Virus record (IMG/VR): IMGVR_UViG_3300025009_000162
Coordinates: 1-47,408 of that record
DNA length: 47,408 nucleotides
Reading direction: 5' to 3' (one strand)
From: a virus
The notes under the pieces are model-generated. The model was not told the DNA's origin, searched no databases, and was given only the letters and a program-made list of their open reading frames with translations. This document shows, piece after piece, positions 24,492 to 32,341 of the stretch (positions are counted from its first letter, which is position 1; every line of letters begins with the position of its first letter). The position numbers and the translations under genes were made by a program.

Positions 24492-24692
24492 ATGAAAAAT
24501 ATAACAATTTTTAGAAGCAGAAGACCTTACAAAGACACGGCTAAAGAAATATTACCAGCAATTAGTTTTTGGCAAACCTCGACATTTATTTCTTTAACTT
24601 TTAGTTGGTGGCATTTTTGGATTAGATTTGTATATGGCAAAATAGGCGAAACTTGTTCGTGTGATAATTGCAATTGTAACCTGGAGGAATAA
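24492..24692 (+). CDS. Small protein with aromatic membrane-like segment and Cys-rich end
   Basis: 66 residues. A hydrophobic, Trp/Phe-rich segment (LPAISFWQTSTFISLTFSWW and on, ~20-48) may sit in or on the membrane, and the C-terminus holds four Cys (CSCDNCNC). The Cys cluster could bind a metal. No family recognised. A GGAGG just before the stop is a rare Shine-Dalgarno-like sequence and could serve the interrupted frame that follows. Confidence 0.6.
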   Translation: MKNITIFRSRRPYKDTAKEILPAISFWQTSTFISLTFSWWHFWIRFVYGKIGETCSCDNCNCNLEE

Positions 24693-24695
24693 AAA

Positions 24696-24815
24696 ATGAA
24701 TGAAGAATTATTAATAGAGTTTGTGAGATGATATTGGAAAGAAATTCAAGGCAAACCATATGAGATATCATCAGAAGAAGTTGTAAAATATTTTATTGAG
24801 GATAAAAATGGATAA
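24696..24815 (+). pseudogene. Small gene interrupted by an in-frame TGA
   Basis: MNEELLIEFVR, then TGA at 24729-24731, then YWKEIQGKPYEISSEEVVKY and on to TAA at 24813-24815, all in one frame. The reading continues like a normal protein after the stop, and a GGAGG lies upstream. TGA is used as a normal stop elsewhere in the window (for example at 38637-38639), so recoding is unlikely and the gene is probably broken. The end overlaps the start of the next gene. Confidence 0.5.
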
Positions 24816-25167
24816 TTTAGAAATAATATTAGAAGAGTTTGAAAAATATAAAGGTCAATTTGTTATATCTGAACATAACAAAGTAGTAAGATTCATATCA
24901 TTGTTAGAAGATGATTATGATTATTATTATATGTTGTATAATGGCAAAAAAATTATACTCGAATCTTGTGTTGGTAGAATAATTCCATTAAAAGGATATT
25001 TGAAAGATGAAGATTATAAGTATTTAATTGACATTGCAAAACTTAATGACAATGATCAAATAATTGATAATGGAACAGAAATAATTAAAGAAGAAATTCA
25101 AAAACAAATATCAAACTATAAAGGAAAGAATATTTTTCTTACTGAAATTTGTTTAGATTTAAATTAA
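24808..25167 (+). CDS. Hypothetical protein
   Basis: 119 residues from the ATG at 24808, which overlaps the stop of the broken gene; an upstream TTG in frame (24796) is less likely. Acidic, with DDYDYYYMLYNGKKI. No family recognised. It ends 9 bases before the next gene. Confidence 0.7.
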   Translation: MDNLEIILEEFEKYKGQFVISEHNKVVRFISLLEDDYDYYYMLYNGKKIILESCVGRIIPLKGYLKDEDYKYLIDIAKLNDNDQIIDNGTEIIKEEIQKQISNYKGKNIFLTEICLDLN

Positions 25168-25176
25168 ATTAAAGAA

Positions 25177-25545
25177 ATGGAAAAAGAAATTTTAAAAGAA
25201 TTAAATGATGTCGGATTAAATATATCAAGATTAATATCCGCCAGTAAATCTTCATATCGAGAAAGAAAACCAAATAATTTGGTATATTTTAATGCAAATA
25301 TTTTTGTATATGATTATGGAAAAATTTGGTGGGGAGACATCGATATAACAGAAGATCATATAAAATTAAATGAAATAGCAAAAAAATTAAATGTTCATTT
25401 ATACATTTTATCTGAACAAGATGGAAGATTTGATAATGAAAATAGATCTGATTTTGAATTGGTATCTGTTTGGAATACCGAGACAGGATTATCAGATAGA
25501 TTAAAAGAATATGTAGATGAAATCACATTAAAATTAAAAAAATAA
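25177..25545 (+). CDS. Hypothetical protein
   Basis: 122 residues, mixed alpha/beta (YFNANIFVYDYGKIWWGDID, then KLNVHLYILSEQDGRFDNEN). No family recognised. It lies 18 bases upstream of the QueD-type gene on the same strand. Confidence 0.7.
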   Translation: MEKEILKELNDVGLNISRLISASKSSYRERKPNNLVYFNANIFVYDYGKIWWGDIDITEDHIKLNEIAKKLNVHLYILSEQDGRFDNENRSDFELVSVWNTETGLSDRLKEYVDEITLKLKK

Positions 25546-25563
25546 TAAATTAAAAAATATAAT

Positions 25564-26136
25564 ATGTGGAAAATAGCGAAAGAATTTGAATTTGATTATG
25601 GTCATCGAGTATGGAGCCAAACTCTAAATTGTGATTTTAGTTTAGATAATAAATGTGTATGTAGGCATCAGCATGGACATCGAGGCATGATAAGAGTATA
25701 TTTATCAAGTAAAGAATTAAAAGATGGAATGGTGACCGATTTCAAACATCTTAATTTTGTGAAAAAATTTATAGACGATGTATTGGATCATAAAATGATA
25801 TTAGATACTAATGATCCTGCATTTAATCATTTTTATCCTTTGCTTGCTTTTGATAAAAATTGTGGAGAACAATTTGATAAATTATTTGAATATCATAAAG
25901 AAGGATATTATACTCCGTGGATGGATAACATAATAAAAGAAGACATTCATATTCAAGATGTCTATAATGGATTGGTATTAGTTGAATTTGTCCCAACATC
26001 AGAAAATTTGAGTAAATGGTTATTTGATATTATTTCTGATAAATTATCTTCTTTAAATATAAGAGTAGATAGAATTCAATTTTATGAAACTCCAAAATCG
26101 CAGAGTAATTATTATAATCCCAACTCTTATGAATAA
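25564..26136 (+). CDS. queD: 6-carboxy-5,6,7,8-tetrahydropterin synthase (QueD)
   Basis: 190 residues, a T-fold (tunnelling-fold) enzyme. It converts 7,8-dihydroneopterin triphosphate to 6-carboxy-tetrahydropterin, the second step towards 7-deazaguanine. Zinc-binding His are in DYGHRVW and in RHQHGHRG (~34-41); DFKHL and LDHKMIL are the usual following elements; the late Glu is in PTSENLS and the end is YETP. It is longer than bacterial QueD (~120), mostly by an insertion around 85-125. It works with FolE (30669) and QueE (27016) in this window. Confidence 0.9.
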   Translation: MWKIAKEFEFDYGHRVWSQTLNCDFSLDNKCVCRHQHGHRGMIRVYLSSKELKDGMVTDFKHLNFVKKFIDDVLDHKMILDTNDPAFNHFYPLLAFDKNCGEQFDKLFEYHKEGYYTPWMDNIIKEDIHIQDVYNGLVLVEFVPTSENLSKWLFDIISDKLSSLNIRVDRIQFYETPKSQSNYYNPNSYE

Positions 26137-26425
26137 TAATATTCAAAAAAATGAAGATCATACAGAAGTTTTAATTTGTGCATGTAATTCATCTGAGCAT
26201 CAATTAGTAATTCATTTTTTAGATTATAATGGAGAAATCCCAAATTATAAAGAAGTTGTTATTTCTCCTCATTTGGTCACATATAGAAATATTTTTAAAA
26301 GAATTCGAGTAGCAATAAAATATATTTTTGGATATAAATCTAAATATGGTCATTGGGATAGTATTATTATAAACGATCAAAATTATTCTATATTAAAAGA
26401 AGCTATAAATTTTTTAGAAAAATAA
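26129..26425 (+). CDS. Small hypothetical protein
   Basis: 98 residues from the ATG at 26129, which overlaps the QueD stop (26134-26136) in another frame; the frame is open further upstream but that part is inside QueD. Contains LVTYRNIFKRIRVAIKYIFG. No family recognised. The overlap suggests coupling to QueD. Confidence 0.65.
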   Translation: MNNNIQKNEDHTEVLICACNSSEHQLVIHFLDYNGEIPNYKEVVISPHLVTYRNIFKRIRVAIKYIFGYKSKYGHWDSIIINDQNYSILKEAINFLEK

Positions 26426-26426
26426 T

Positions 26427-26654
26427 ATGGAAACAGTATTTGAATTTTTATATAATGATAGTGTATGTGAAAGTGCCGCTCATACAATGAGTATTCATAA
26501 AACAAGTAAAGGAGCAGAAATGGCTTTAGAATTTCATAAAGCAGAAGCATTAAAAGAATGGGAAAAAGATTGTAAAGAATATCCGTCTGAATATGAATTT
26601 CCTTTTGATTATGATCAATGGTGGGGAATTAGAGAAACAGAATTAAAAGAGTAA
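26427..26654 (+). CDS. Small hypothetical protein
   Basis: 75 residues, acidic, rich in Glu, Trp and Tyr (WEKDCKEYPSEYEFPFDYDQ). No family recognised. It is the last gene before a hairpin and promoter at 26661-26690. Confidence 0.7.
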   Translation: METVFEFLYNDSVCESAAHTMSIHKTSKGAEMALEFHKAEALKEWEKDCKEYPSEYEFPFDYDQWWGIRETELKE

Positions 26655-26660
26655 TAAAAA

Positions 26661-26690
26661 TTTGAATTATTGAAAATAATTCATTATATA
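26661..26690 (+). promoter_or_regulatory. Promoter-like TTTG-N20-TATATA overlapping a hairpin
   Basis: TTTG (26661-26664), 20 bases, TATATA (26685-26690), 31 bases before the ATG at 26722. The spacer also forms a perfect 9-bp hairpin TGAATTATT-GAA-AATAATTCA (26663-26683). With no clear T tract it is a poor terminator. It may stop or adjust transcription, or the match to the promoter pattern may be chance. Confidence 0.35.
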
Positions 26691-26721
26691 GATTAAATTA
26701 TTCACATAAATATATAAATAA

Positions 26722-27009
26722 ATGTACACATTAAGAACAATTAACAATGGAAAAGTAGGCGGGCCAATAACAAATTTATTTTTAGGAGATTGGTATTCAG
26801 TTGTAATGCGAGATAAATGCACATTACAGTTCAATGAAATTCACGAAGAATTTATGGGAGGAGAAGAATGTCAAGAAGATAATAGGATATATGCATATAT
26901 AATGTGCGATAAAAAGTTACCTTGGAAATATACTCCCTTATATCTTGGAACTTCTTATTTTATTATGACGTCTAACGGTTCTACATTTGAATCATTTCAA
27001 AAAAACTAA
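26722..27009 (+). CDS. Small hypothetical protein
   Basis: 95 residues, mixed beta-rich, with a run of Gly and Cys (FMGGEECQEDNR). No family recognised. It is 6 bases upstream of the QueE-type gene on the same strand. Confidence 0.7.
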   Translation: MYTLRTINNGKVGGPITNLFLGDWYSVVMRDKCTLQFNEIHEEFMGGEECQEDNRIYAYIMCDKKLPWKYTPLYLGTSYFIMTSNGSTFESFQKN

Positions 27010-27015
27010 ACTTAT

Positions 27016-27894
27016 ATGCATATAAATTTATCTACAGAGGGCATTTTCCCGATTATATACGACAGCAAAGGAGAAAAAATATTCGACATAAATCCTAATA
27101 CAAATTTATCTTATGAAGGTAGCGTACAAGGGGAGGGTGCTTTGATGGGTGTTCCGAGTTTATTCATTAGAACTTCCGGTTGCAATTTGAGGTGCTTGTG
27201 GCAAAATGACAAATTTTTAGAAACTTGTGATACACCTCATACTTCTTGGAATAATGAAAATTTAAGATATAGAATTGATGAAATCATATCAGTTATAAAA
27301 TATAATACTAAAAATATTAATCATATTGTTATTACTGGAGGCGAGCCATTAATTCAAGCCAAAGCATTAACTGAATTATGTGCGAGAATAAAAACAGAAT
27401 TTGGATATCATATTACTATTGAAACCAACGGAACAATTTTTTATGAACCATTATTAATGCATGTAGATTTGTTTTCAATCTCTCCTAAATTATCAAATTC
27501 AAATCCAACAAAAGAAAAAATTCAAGAATATAATTCTACATATAATAAGAATATTAAGACAGATGTAAAACATGAAGATAATAGATATAATTCATTATCT
27601 TTGTCATCGTATGTAAATTGGAATAAATTAGAAAAGCAACAAAATAAATGGAGAAGAAGATTACAATTAAAATTTGTTGTTTCTTCAGAATCAGATATTA
27701 AAGAAATAAAAGAAGATTATATAGATAAATTACCAAATATTTGTAATGAAGATATTTATTTAATGCCCCTTGGAATGACTCCAGAAACATTGAATATAAC
27801 TACAAATTTGGTATTGAATGAATGTATAAAAAATAATTGGAATTTTACTGGTAGATTACATATTAATCTATTTAAAAGTAATTTTGGAGTATAA
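27016..27894 (+). CDS. queE: 7-carboxy-7-deazaguanine synthase (QueE), variant cluster spacing
   Basis: 292 residues, a radical SAM enzyme. It turns 6-carboxy-tetrahydropterin into 7-carboxy-7-deazaguanine (CDG). EGSVQGEGALMGVPSLFIR and TSGCNLRCLW are the usual N-terminal signature, and VITGGEP the SAM-binding GGE motif. Cys56, Cys60 and Cys71 would hold the 4Fe-4S cluster. In the usual CX3CX2C form the third Cys comes just after the Trp; here eight residues (QNDKFLET) are inserted, giving CX3CX10C. Other QueE enzymes are known with long loops in this region, so function is likely kept. The C-terminal region is longer than in short bacterial forms. Confidence 0.88.
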   Translation: MHINLSTEGIFPIIYDSKGEKIFDINPNTNLSYEGSVQGEGALMGVPSLFIRTSGCNLRCLWQNDKFLETCDTPHTSWNNENLRYRIDEIISVIKYNTKNINHIVITGGEPLIQAKALTELCARIKTEFGYHITIETNGTIFYEPLLMHVDLFSISPKLSNSNPTKEKIQEYNSTYNKNIKTDVKHEDNRYNSLSLSSYVNWNKLEKQQNKWRRRLQLKFVVSSESDIKEIKEDYIDKLPNICNEDIYLMPLGMTPETLNITTNLVLNECIKNNWNFTGRLHINLFKSNFGV

Positions 27895-27910
27895 TTAATA
27901 ATAAATAAAT

Positions 27911-28159
27911 ATGGCAAATTTTGTGATGTGTTCGATAGACGAATACCTCCCAACCGGGCATAGTAATGATCCAATGAATTTAGATTTAATTGTTAGAGTA
28001 TGTAAATCTAATGGAAGCCATTCCGATCCTAAAATAGGAGAATATTATTCTATTCAGTTTGATGCAGTGAAATATACCTATCATTGGAGATATTCTACAA
28101 AAAAGGACAGAGATGAAGATTATATTAGATTGCTGACTATAGCTTGTCTCAAAAATTAA
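27911..28159 (+). CDS. Small hypothetical protein
   Basis: 82 residues with MANFVMCSIDEYLPTG at the start. No family recognised. It lies 16 bases after QueE and 3 before the next gene, in the same run. Confidence 0.7.
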   Translation: MANFVMCSIDEYLPTGHSNDPMNLDLIVRVCKSNGSHSDPKIGEYYSIQFDAVKYTYHWRYSTKKDRDEDYIRLLTIACLKN

Positions 28160-28162
28160 AAA

Positions 28163-28567
28163 ATGAAAACAATAATTTTTTATGTTAATACAGTAGATAA
28201 ACAAAGAAATTATTATCATGATTTTGCATTTGATTTAGAAGAATTAAATAAAAAACCTATTCAAGGATATTTAGATCACAATACAGGAGATAAAAAATTA
28301 GATTCTTATTTTCCTCCTACTCACGAAGTAAATGATTTTAAAATAGAAGAAGATACATTATTTGGAGAAGTAACATTTTTAGATAATGTCAAAGCTAAAA
28401 TATTAATGCTACTATTAAGAGATGGTAAAGTTGTATTAAGACCAAAAGGTAGTATCACTCGAATAAATAATAGTAATCAAGTATTTCATTTTTCAATTGA
28501 TTCAATAGATGTTGTATCACTTTCAAACGATTTTATATCCAAACCAATAAATTATGACGAAAGATAA
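28163..28567 (+). CDS. Hypothetical protein
   Basis: 134 residues, beta-rich, with YLDHNTGDKKLDSYFPP and FGEVTFLDNVKAKI. No family recognised. The stop overlaps the start of the following gene by 14 bases in another frame. Confidence 0.7.
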   Translation: MKTIIFYVNTVDKQRNYYHDFAFDLEELNKKPIQGYLDHNTGDKKLDSYFPPTHEVNDFKIEEDTLFGEVTFLDNVKAKILMLLLRDGKVVLRPKGSITRINNSNQVFHFSIDSIDVVSLSNDFISKPINYDER

Positions 28568-29003
28568 ATTAAAACAAATAGAACGATATAGATATTTAGG
28601 AAATGTGTATCCACAATGTAATGCTGGATGGTATAGTATTGTTCTATCAGCATTAAAGGAAATAGATAAAAGAATTTATCCTTGGTATGTGCCCAGATTT
28701 ATGAAATTGTTTTTTTATTGGTTGCATTTTCATTCTCCTTGGTGTATTAAAAAAAGAGTTCGAGGAAAATTTTATTATCATGGAATATCTCAAATAAAAG
28801 AAAAATTTGGAGCATTAAGAATTTATGATTGCGATGAAGATATTTATGAAAAAGCACATGAAGAATCTTGGAACACTTGTGAAATGTGCGGTTCAAAAGA
28901 AAATTTAGGTTCTACAATGGGTTGGATCAAAAGATTATGTGAAAATTGTGCTAAAAATCAAAATAATAAATGGAATATAGATAAATTAAATAAAAAGGCA
29001 TGA
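28554..29003 (+). CDS. Phage protein with zinc-ribbon-like Cys pairs
   Basis: 149 residues. The arrangement GWYSIVLSAL, QIKEKFGALRIY, then CEMCGS, MGWIKRLC and ENC matches a phage protein family seen in many genomes with no assigned function. Two CxxC pairs (near residues 112 and 135) should bind zinc. A nucleic-acid or protein contact is likely; nothing more specific can be said. It overlaps both neighbours by a few bases. Confidence 0.75.
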   Translation: MTKDKLKQIERYRYLGNVYPQCNAGWYSIVLSALKEIDKRIYPWYVPRFMKLFFYWLHFHSPWCIKKRVRGKFYYHGISQIKEKFGALRIYDCDEDIYEKAHEESWNTCEMCGSKENLGSTMGWIKRLCENCAKNQNNKWNIDKLNKKA

Positions 29004-29221
29004 AAGAAAAACTTTGGATTGATCACAGACTATTATTAAAACATGGTAATTCAGATGAAGATATACCATATTTGTGTCCACATTGCGACCACGAATTAGA
29101 TTTTGAAAGATTGTTAAGAAAATATGGTCCAGAAGGATTATATGATATAGCTAAAAAATTAATGAAGTTAGCAGATGAAGATATGTCAAATGCACTTTCA
29201 CAAATACATAAAGAACTATGA
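29000..29221 (+). CDS. Small protein with CPHC motif
   Basis: 73 residues with YLCPHCDHELDF, a possible half zinc site, followed by a helical domain. No family recognised. Overlaps both neighbours by 4 bases (ATGA-type junctions), so translation is coupled. Confidence 0.7.
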   Translation: MKEKLWIDHRLLLKHGNSDEDIPYLCPHCDHELDFERLLRKYGPEGLYDIAKKLMKLADEDMSNALSQIHKEL

Positions 29222-29514
29222 AACAACTATCAGAAGAATTAAAATTTAATGGATATACATATAAGCTAATCAAAAGAAATGATTTTAAAGCTTTATATGA
29301 ACAGCATTCAAAAAGAAGTGGTTTAATAGCATATGAATTATTTTATATTCCAAAACATAATGGATTTAATATAGGAGAAACAACAATAAATCCAACTGAA
29401 TATTTTCCTAAAGATGAATATTTCGGTAAATTTGCTTGGACATTAAAAGTTGATTTAGAATATGCTTTACAAAGATATGAACAGTTACCAAAAATAAATT
29501 TATTAAAATCATGA
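29218..29514 (+). CDS. Small hypothetical protein
   Basis: 98 residues, beta-rich centre (ELFYIPKHNGFNIGE). No family recognised. Four-base overlaps with both neighbours. Confidence 0.7.
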   Translation: MKQLSEELKFNGYTYKLIKRNDFKALYEQHSKRSGLIAYELFYIPKHNGFNIGETTINPTEYFPKDEYFGKFAWTLKVDLEYALQRYEQLPKINLLKS

Positions 29515-29762
29515 TAACAACAATTCAATCTAATTTGACAGTAAAGAATGAACTTCAACAAGTATTGAATAAATATAGTTGGCAAATTTTAAGTGATAGA
29601 GTAATTCATGAAATAGATAATGAATTACAAGAAATTCTTCATAGATATAAATTAGATGTACTGCAATATAATATTTCTTCTGTTGAAGGTGTATTATCTA
29701 TAGATCCGATACGAGAAATCGATAGATGGGCATTTAAAGGAATTTTTGAAACTAAAGATTAA
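29511..29762 (+). CDS. Small hypothetical protein
   Basis: 83 residues, helical first half (VKNELQQVLNKYSWQILSDR). No family recognised. Same run of overlapping genes. Confidence 0.7.
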   Translation: MITTIQSNLTVKNELQQVLNKYSWQILSDRVIHEIDNELQEILHRYKLDVLQYNISSVEGVLSIDPIREIDRWAFKGIFETKD

Positions 29763-29767
29763 TTTAT

Positions 29768-30112
29768 ATGAATATATTTTTTAAAACTTCTGAACTTTCT
29801 TTAGAACAAAAGAAAACCCTCTGTGAGCGAGCATATGAAATGAATACCAATTGGTGGGTAGATATCAAAGATGTGGCTGTTTCTTGGGCAAGAGAAAAAA
29901 TAGAAATGTCGTTTGAAGATATAATGCAAAAATTAACTTCTTCTTGTCATTTTGTTGTGATACATAGAATTCCAGAATGGAATGAAGAACCGTATGGAGA
30001 AATAGGATTCTCTACAATGAATCCGCATGACCCAGACTATTTTTTATGGATTTACATATCACCAAAAGACTTAGATAAAATAATAAAAGAATATAACTTG
30101 AAAATTTTATAA
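29768..30112 (+). CDS. Hypothetical protein
   Basis: 114 residues, with TNWWVDIKDVAVSWAREKI and FVVIHRIPEWNEEPYGEIGF. The mixed beta pattern suggests a compact domain. No family recognised. Followed by the next start after 3 bases. Confidence 0.7.
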   Translation: MNIFFKTSELSLEQKKTLCERAYEMNTNWWVDIKDVAVSWAREKIEMSFEDIMQKLTSSCHFVVIHRIPEWNEEPYGEIGFSTMNPHDPDYFLWIYISPKDLDKIIKEYNLKIL

Positions 30113-30115
30113 AAT

Positions 30116-30307
30116 ATGAAAGCAGATGATAAAATAAAAACAATGATTGGGTTAAGTATGAAAGATGAAAGAGAATTTTTAAAAGGTAAAATTCTTTCAA
30201 TTGAAAATCAAAAATGTTTAGACGGTAGTATTTTTGAAAAAATTATGATAGAATTAGAAGATGGAAGAATCTTACCTTCTATTAAAGAAGAACTTGAATT
30301 AATATAA
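30116..30307 (+). CDS. Small hypothetical protein
   Basis: 63 residues, charged, ending in a small beta-like unit (MIELEDGRILPSIKEELELI). No family recognised. Confidence 0.7.
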   Translation: MKADDKIKTMIGLSMKDEREFLKGKILSIENQKCLDGSIFEKIMIELEDGRILPSIKEELELI

Positions 30308-30321
30308 TTAAAAATTTTATA

Positions 30322-30609
30322 ATGACAATAGGAGAAAAAATTAGTCCAATACTTCAAGAAATTTGTTACACTTTGCTTGAATATGATGCATCACCAAAAG
30401 CTGGAAAGTATGGGTTTGATAATATGGATTTATTTGCAGCGACAAAAATCTTTGCATCTTGTATATTAGATAAGATGTATGAATTACAATTAAAAGAAAA
30501 AATGTCAATGGAAAATGCGTCTGATATGGCGGTTAAATTAGGAAACGAAATTAGAAATTTAGTTAAAATTTACACTGACATAGATCTCCATGAATTAGCA
30601 AAACAATAA
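30322..30609 (+). CDS. Small hypothetical helical protein
   Basis: 95 residues, helical, with LFAATKIFASCILDKMYELQ. No family recognised. Last gene before the promoter in front of folE. Confidence 0.7.
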   Translation: MTIGEKISPILQEICYTLLEYDASPKAGKYGFDNMDLFAATKIFASCILDKMYELQLKEKMSMENASDMAVKLGNEIRNLVKIYTDIDLHELAKQ

Positions 30610-30639
30610 TTTGTTTAATTCAATAAATTTTTATATACT
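30610..30639 (+). promoter_or_regulatory. Phage promoter, TTTG-N20-TATACT, upstream of folE
   Basis: TTTG (30610-30613), 20 bases, TATACTTC (30634-30641), 29 bases before the ATG at 30669. Shares the TATACTTCTT core with the site before 35788. Confidence 0.55.
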
Positions 30640-30668
30640 TCTTATAATAATAAATCAAAAAAATAAAT

Positions 30669-31310
30669 ATGGAATTATTAAAACATTCAAATGATAACAT
30701 TTTTCTATCCGAAAAAGAAAAAGAACAAAGAATTAAAAAAGTTGAAAAAGCTTATGGCAAGTTTTTAACTGAAATTGGATATGATTGGGAACAAGACCCA
30801 AATATGGCAGGAACACCGTTTAGAGTTGCCAAGATGTGGATAAAAGAAATTGCATCTGGGAATCATAGTGAAGAACCAAAAATTACTGCATTTGATAATA
30901 TAAACAAATACGACGGAATGGTTTTTGAGGGTGGGATAGATGTTAAATCATTATGTTCTCATCACAATTATCCATTTTATGGAAAAGCATATGTAGCATA
31001 TTTAGCTCATCCAGATGGAAAGATAATTGGGTTAAGTAAATTAAATAGAATTGTAGATTGGTTTAGTAGAAGACCACAAGTTCAAGAAAATCTAACAAAT
31101 CAAATTCATGAATATCTTGATAAAGTTTTAGAAAAACATGGTGGCATAGCAGTTCACATTCAAGCAGTTCATACTTGCGTTAGATTAAGAGGAGTTAATC
31201 AAAATGGAGACATGCAAACAACAAAGATGTCAGGTGCATTTTTAGAAAATGATTCACGAGCTCATACAGAATTTTTAGATAAGATACGAAATTCAATACA
31301 TTTAATTTAA
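30669..31310 (+). CDS. folE: GTP cyclohydrolase I (FolE)
   Basis: 213 residues, the normal size. It converts GTP to 7,8-dihydroneopterin triphosphate, the first step of both folate and 7-deazaguanine synthesis. Zinc ligands are visible: Cys and His in SLCSHHNYPF (~96) and Cys in HTCVRLRGV (~170). GLSKLNRIVDWFSRRPQVQE is a hallmark stretch. Because QueD and QueE are in the same window and DpdA lies downstream, DNA base modification is the likelier purpose than folate supply. It has its own promoter. Confidence 0.93.
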   Translation: MELLKHSNDNIFLSEKEKEQRIKKVEKAYGKFLTEIGYDWEQDPNMAGTPFRVAKMWIKEIASGNHSEEPKITAFDNINKYDGMVFEGGIDVKSLCSHHNYPFYGKAYVAYLAHPDGKIIGLSKLNRIVDWFSRRPQVQENLTNQIHEYLDKVLEKHGGIAVHIQAVHTCVRLRGVNQNGDMQTTKMSGAFLENDSRAHTEFLDKIRNSIHLI

Positions 31311-31313
31311 TAG

Positions 31314-31487
31314 ATGATACAATTTTTAGTACATTCTTGGTATAAATTTCTAATATATTTGACTCGGTTAAAATTAAATGATTTGGAAGTTGAATTATCT
31401 TTTCAATTTATTTCTTTAGAAGAATATTTAGAATATCAAAAAAAATTATTTACCAAATTAAATCACTATAAAACCAAAATTAAATGA
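31314..31487 (+). CDS. Small hypothetical protein
   Basis: 57 residues (MIQFLVHSWYKFLIYLTRLK, then a charged helical end). It starts 3 bases after FolE and its TGA overlaps the next ATG (ATGA), which supports it as a translated and coupled gene. No family recognised. Confidence 0.65.
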   Translation: MIQFLVHSWYKFLIYLTRLKLNDLEVELSFQFISLEEYLEYQKKLFTKLNHYKTKIK

Positions 31488-31825
31488 TAGTAGAATTAAA
31501 TACCATTCAAAATAATTTATTGTGCATAATACAAATTCAAGAATATTACCAACAAGATTGTTTAGGAATAACAGTTAGAATTGATATAAATAATTATTCT
31601 TATTATTTATTGGAACATAAAGAAAAACAATCTAAAATTATTACTATATTTGAGGGACTGAATAATTTAGCTGAAATAATATTTTCGGATGAAAACAAAT
31701 CTTATTCTACAGAAAAAGAAATTTGCGAAGAAGTTTTAACATTTATAAAAACTATATCAGAAGAACTTGAATTATTATATAATATTCGAGAAAATACTTT
31801 TGATGAATCATCTATTTTATTTTAA
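31484..31825 (+). CDS. Hypothetical protein
   Basis: 113 residues, acidic, mixed alpha/beta with NNYSYYLLEHKEKQSKI. No family recognised. Coupled to the previous small gene by ATGA and 9 bases from the HD gene. Confidence 0.7.
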   Translation: MIVELNTIQNNLLCIIQIQEYYQQDCLGITVRIDINNYSYYLLEHKEKQSKIITIFEGLNNLAEIIFSDENKSYSTEKEICEEVLTFIKTISEELELLYNIRENTFDESSILF

Positions 31826-31834
31826 ATAAACTCA

Positions 31835-32341
31835 ATGGAAAATTTATATGTTCCAAATTGTATCAGAACTTTTTCTGGTATTTATATGAATGTGTTTGAA
31901 CCAACATTAGATATGATTTGCATTGAAGATATAGCACATTCATTATCCCAACAATGTAGATTTGGTGGACATTTACCTACATTCTATTCAGTCGCCCAAC
32001 ATTCTATTTTATCTTCTTATTTGGTGCCAGATGAAAATAGATTGGCAGCATTGATGCATGATTCAAGCGAGGCCTATTTATTAGATATGCCAAAACCAAT
32101 AAAAGTTGGATTAGATAAATACAATGAATTAGAATATAATTTAATGTCATTAATTTCAACTAAATTTGGATTTAAATTTCCTCTGCATCCGCGGATAAAA
32201 CAAGCGGATAAGACAATGTTAGAAGTGGAATGGAATCAAATAATGTTGCAACAACAGGATGGAATTATTGAAATTTTAACTATAAAAGCAGCAAAAAAAG
32301 AATTTTTAAGATTATTTAAATTATACACTGAAAATAAATAA
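31835..32341 (+). CDS. HD-domain phosphohydrolase (YfbR-like)
   Basis: 168 residues. RTFSGIYMNVFEP at the start, IEDIAHSLSQQCRFGGH, YSVAQHS (first His), ALMHDSSEAYLLDMPKPIK (HD pair and following conserved part) and QADKTMLEVEW (last Asp) together match a phage family related to YfbR 5'-deoxynucleotidases. The enzyme would remove phosphate from deoxynucleotide monophosphates and so shape the pool before DNA synthesis. It ends exactly where the DNA polymerase gene begins. Confidence 0.82.
   Translation: MENLYVPNCIRTFSGIYMNVFEPTLDMICIEDIAHSLSQQCRFGGHLPTFYSVAQHSILSSYLVPDENRLAALMHDSSEAYLLDMPKPIKVGLDKYNELEYNLMSLISTKFGFKFPLHPRIKQADKTMLEVEWNQIMLQQQDGIIEILTIKAAKKEFLRLFKLYTENK

Noticed and set aside
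27850-27894. INLFKSNFGV at the QueE end as a clamp tail
   Set aside because: INLFK is followed by five more residues, while in the three clear cases the motif is the exact C-terminus; this C-terminal part also fits the normal enzyme.
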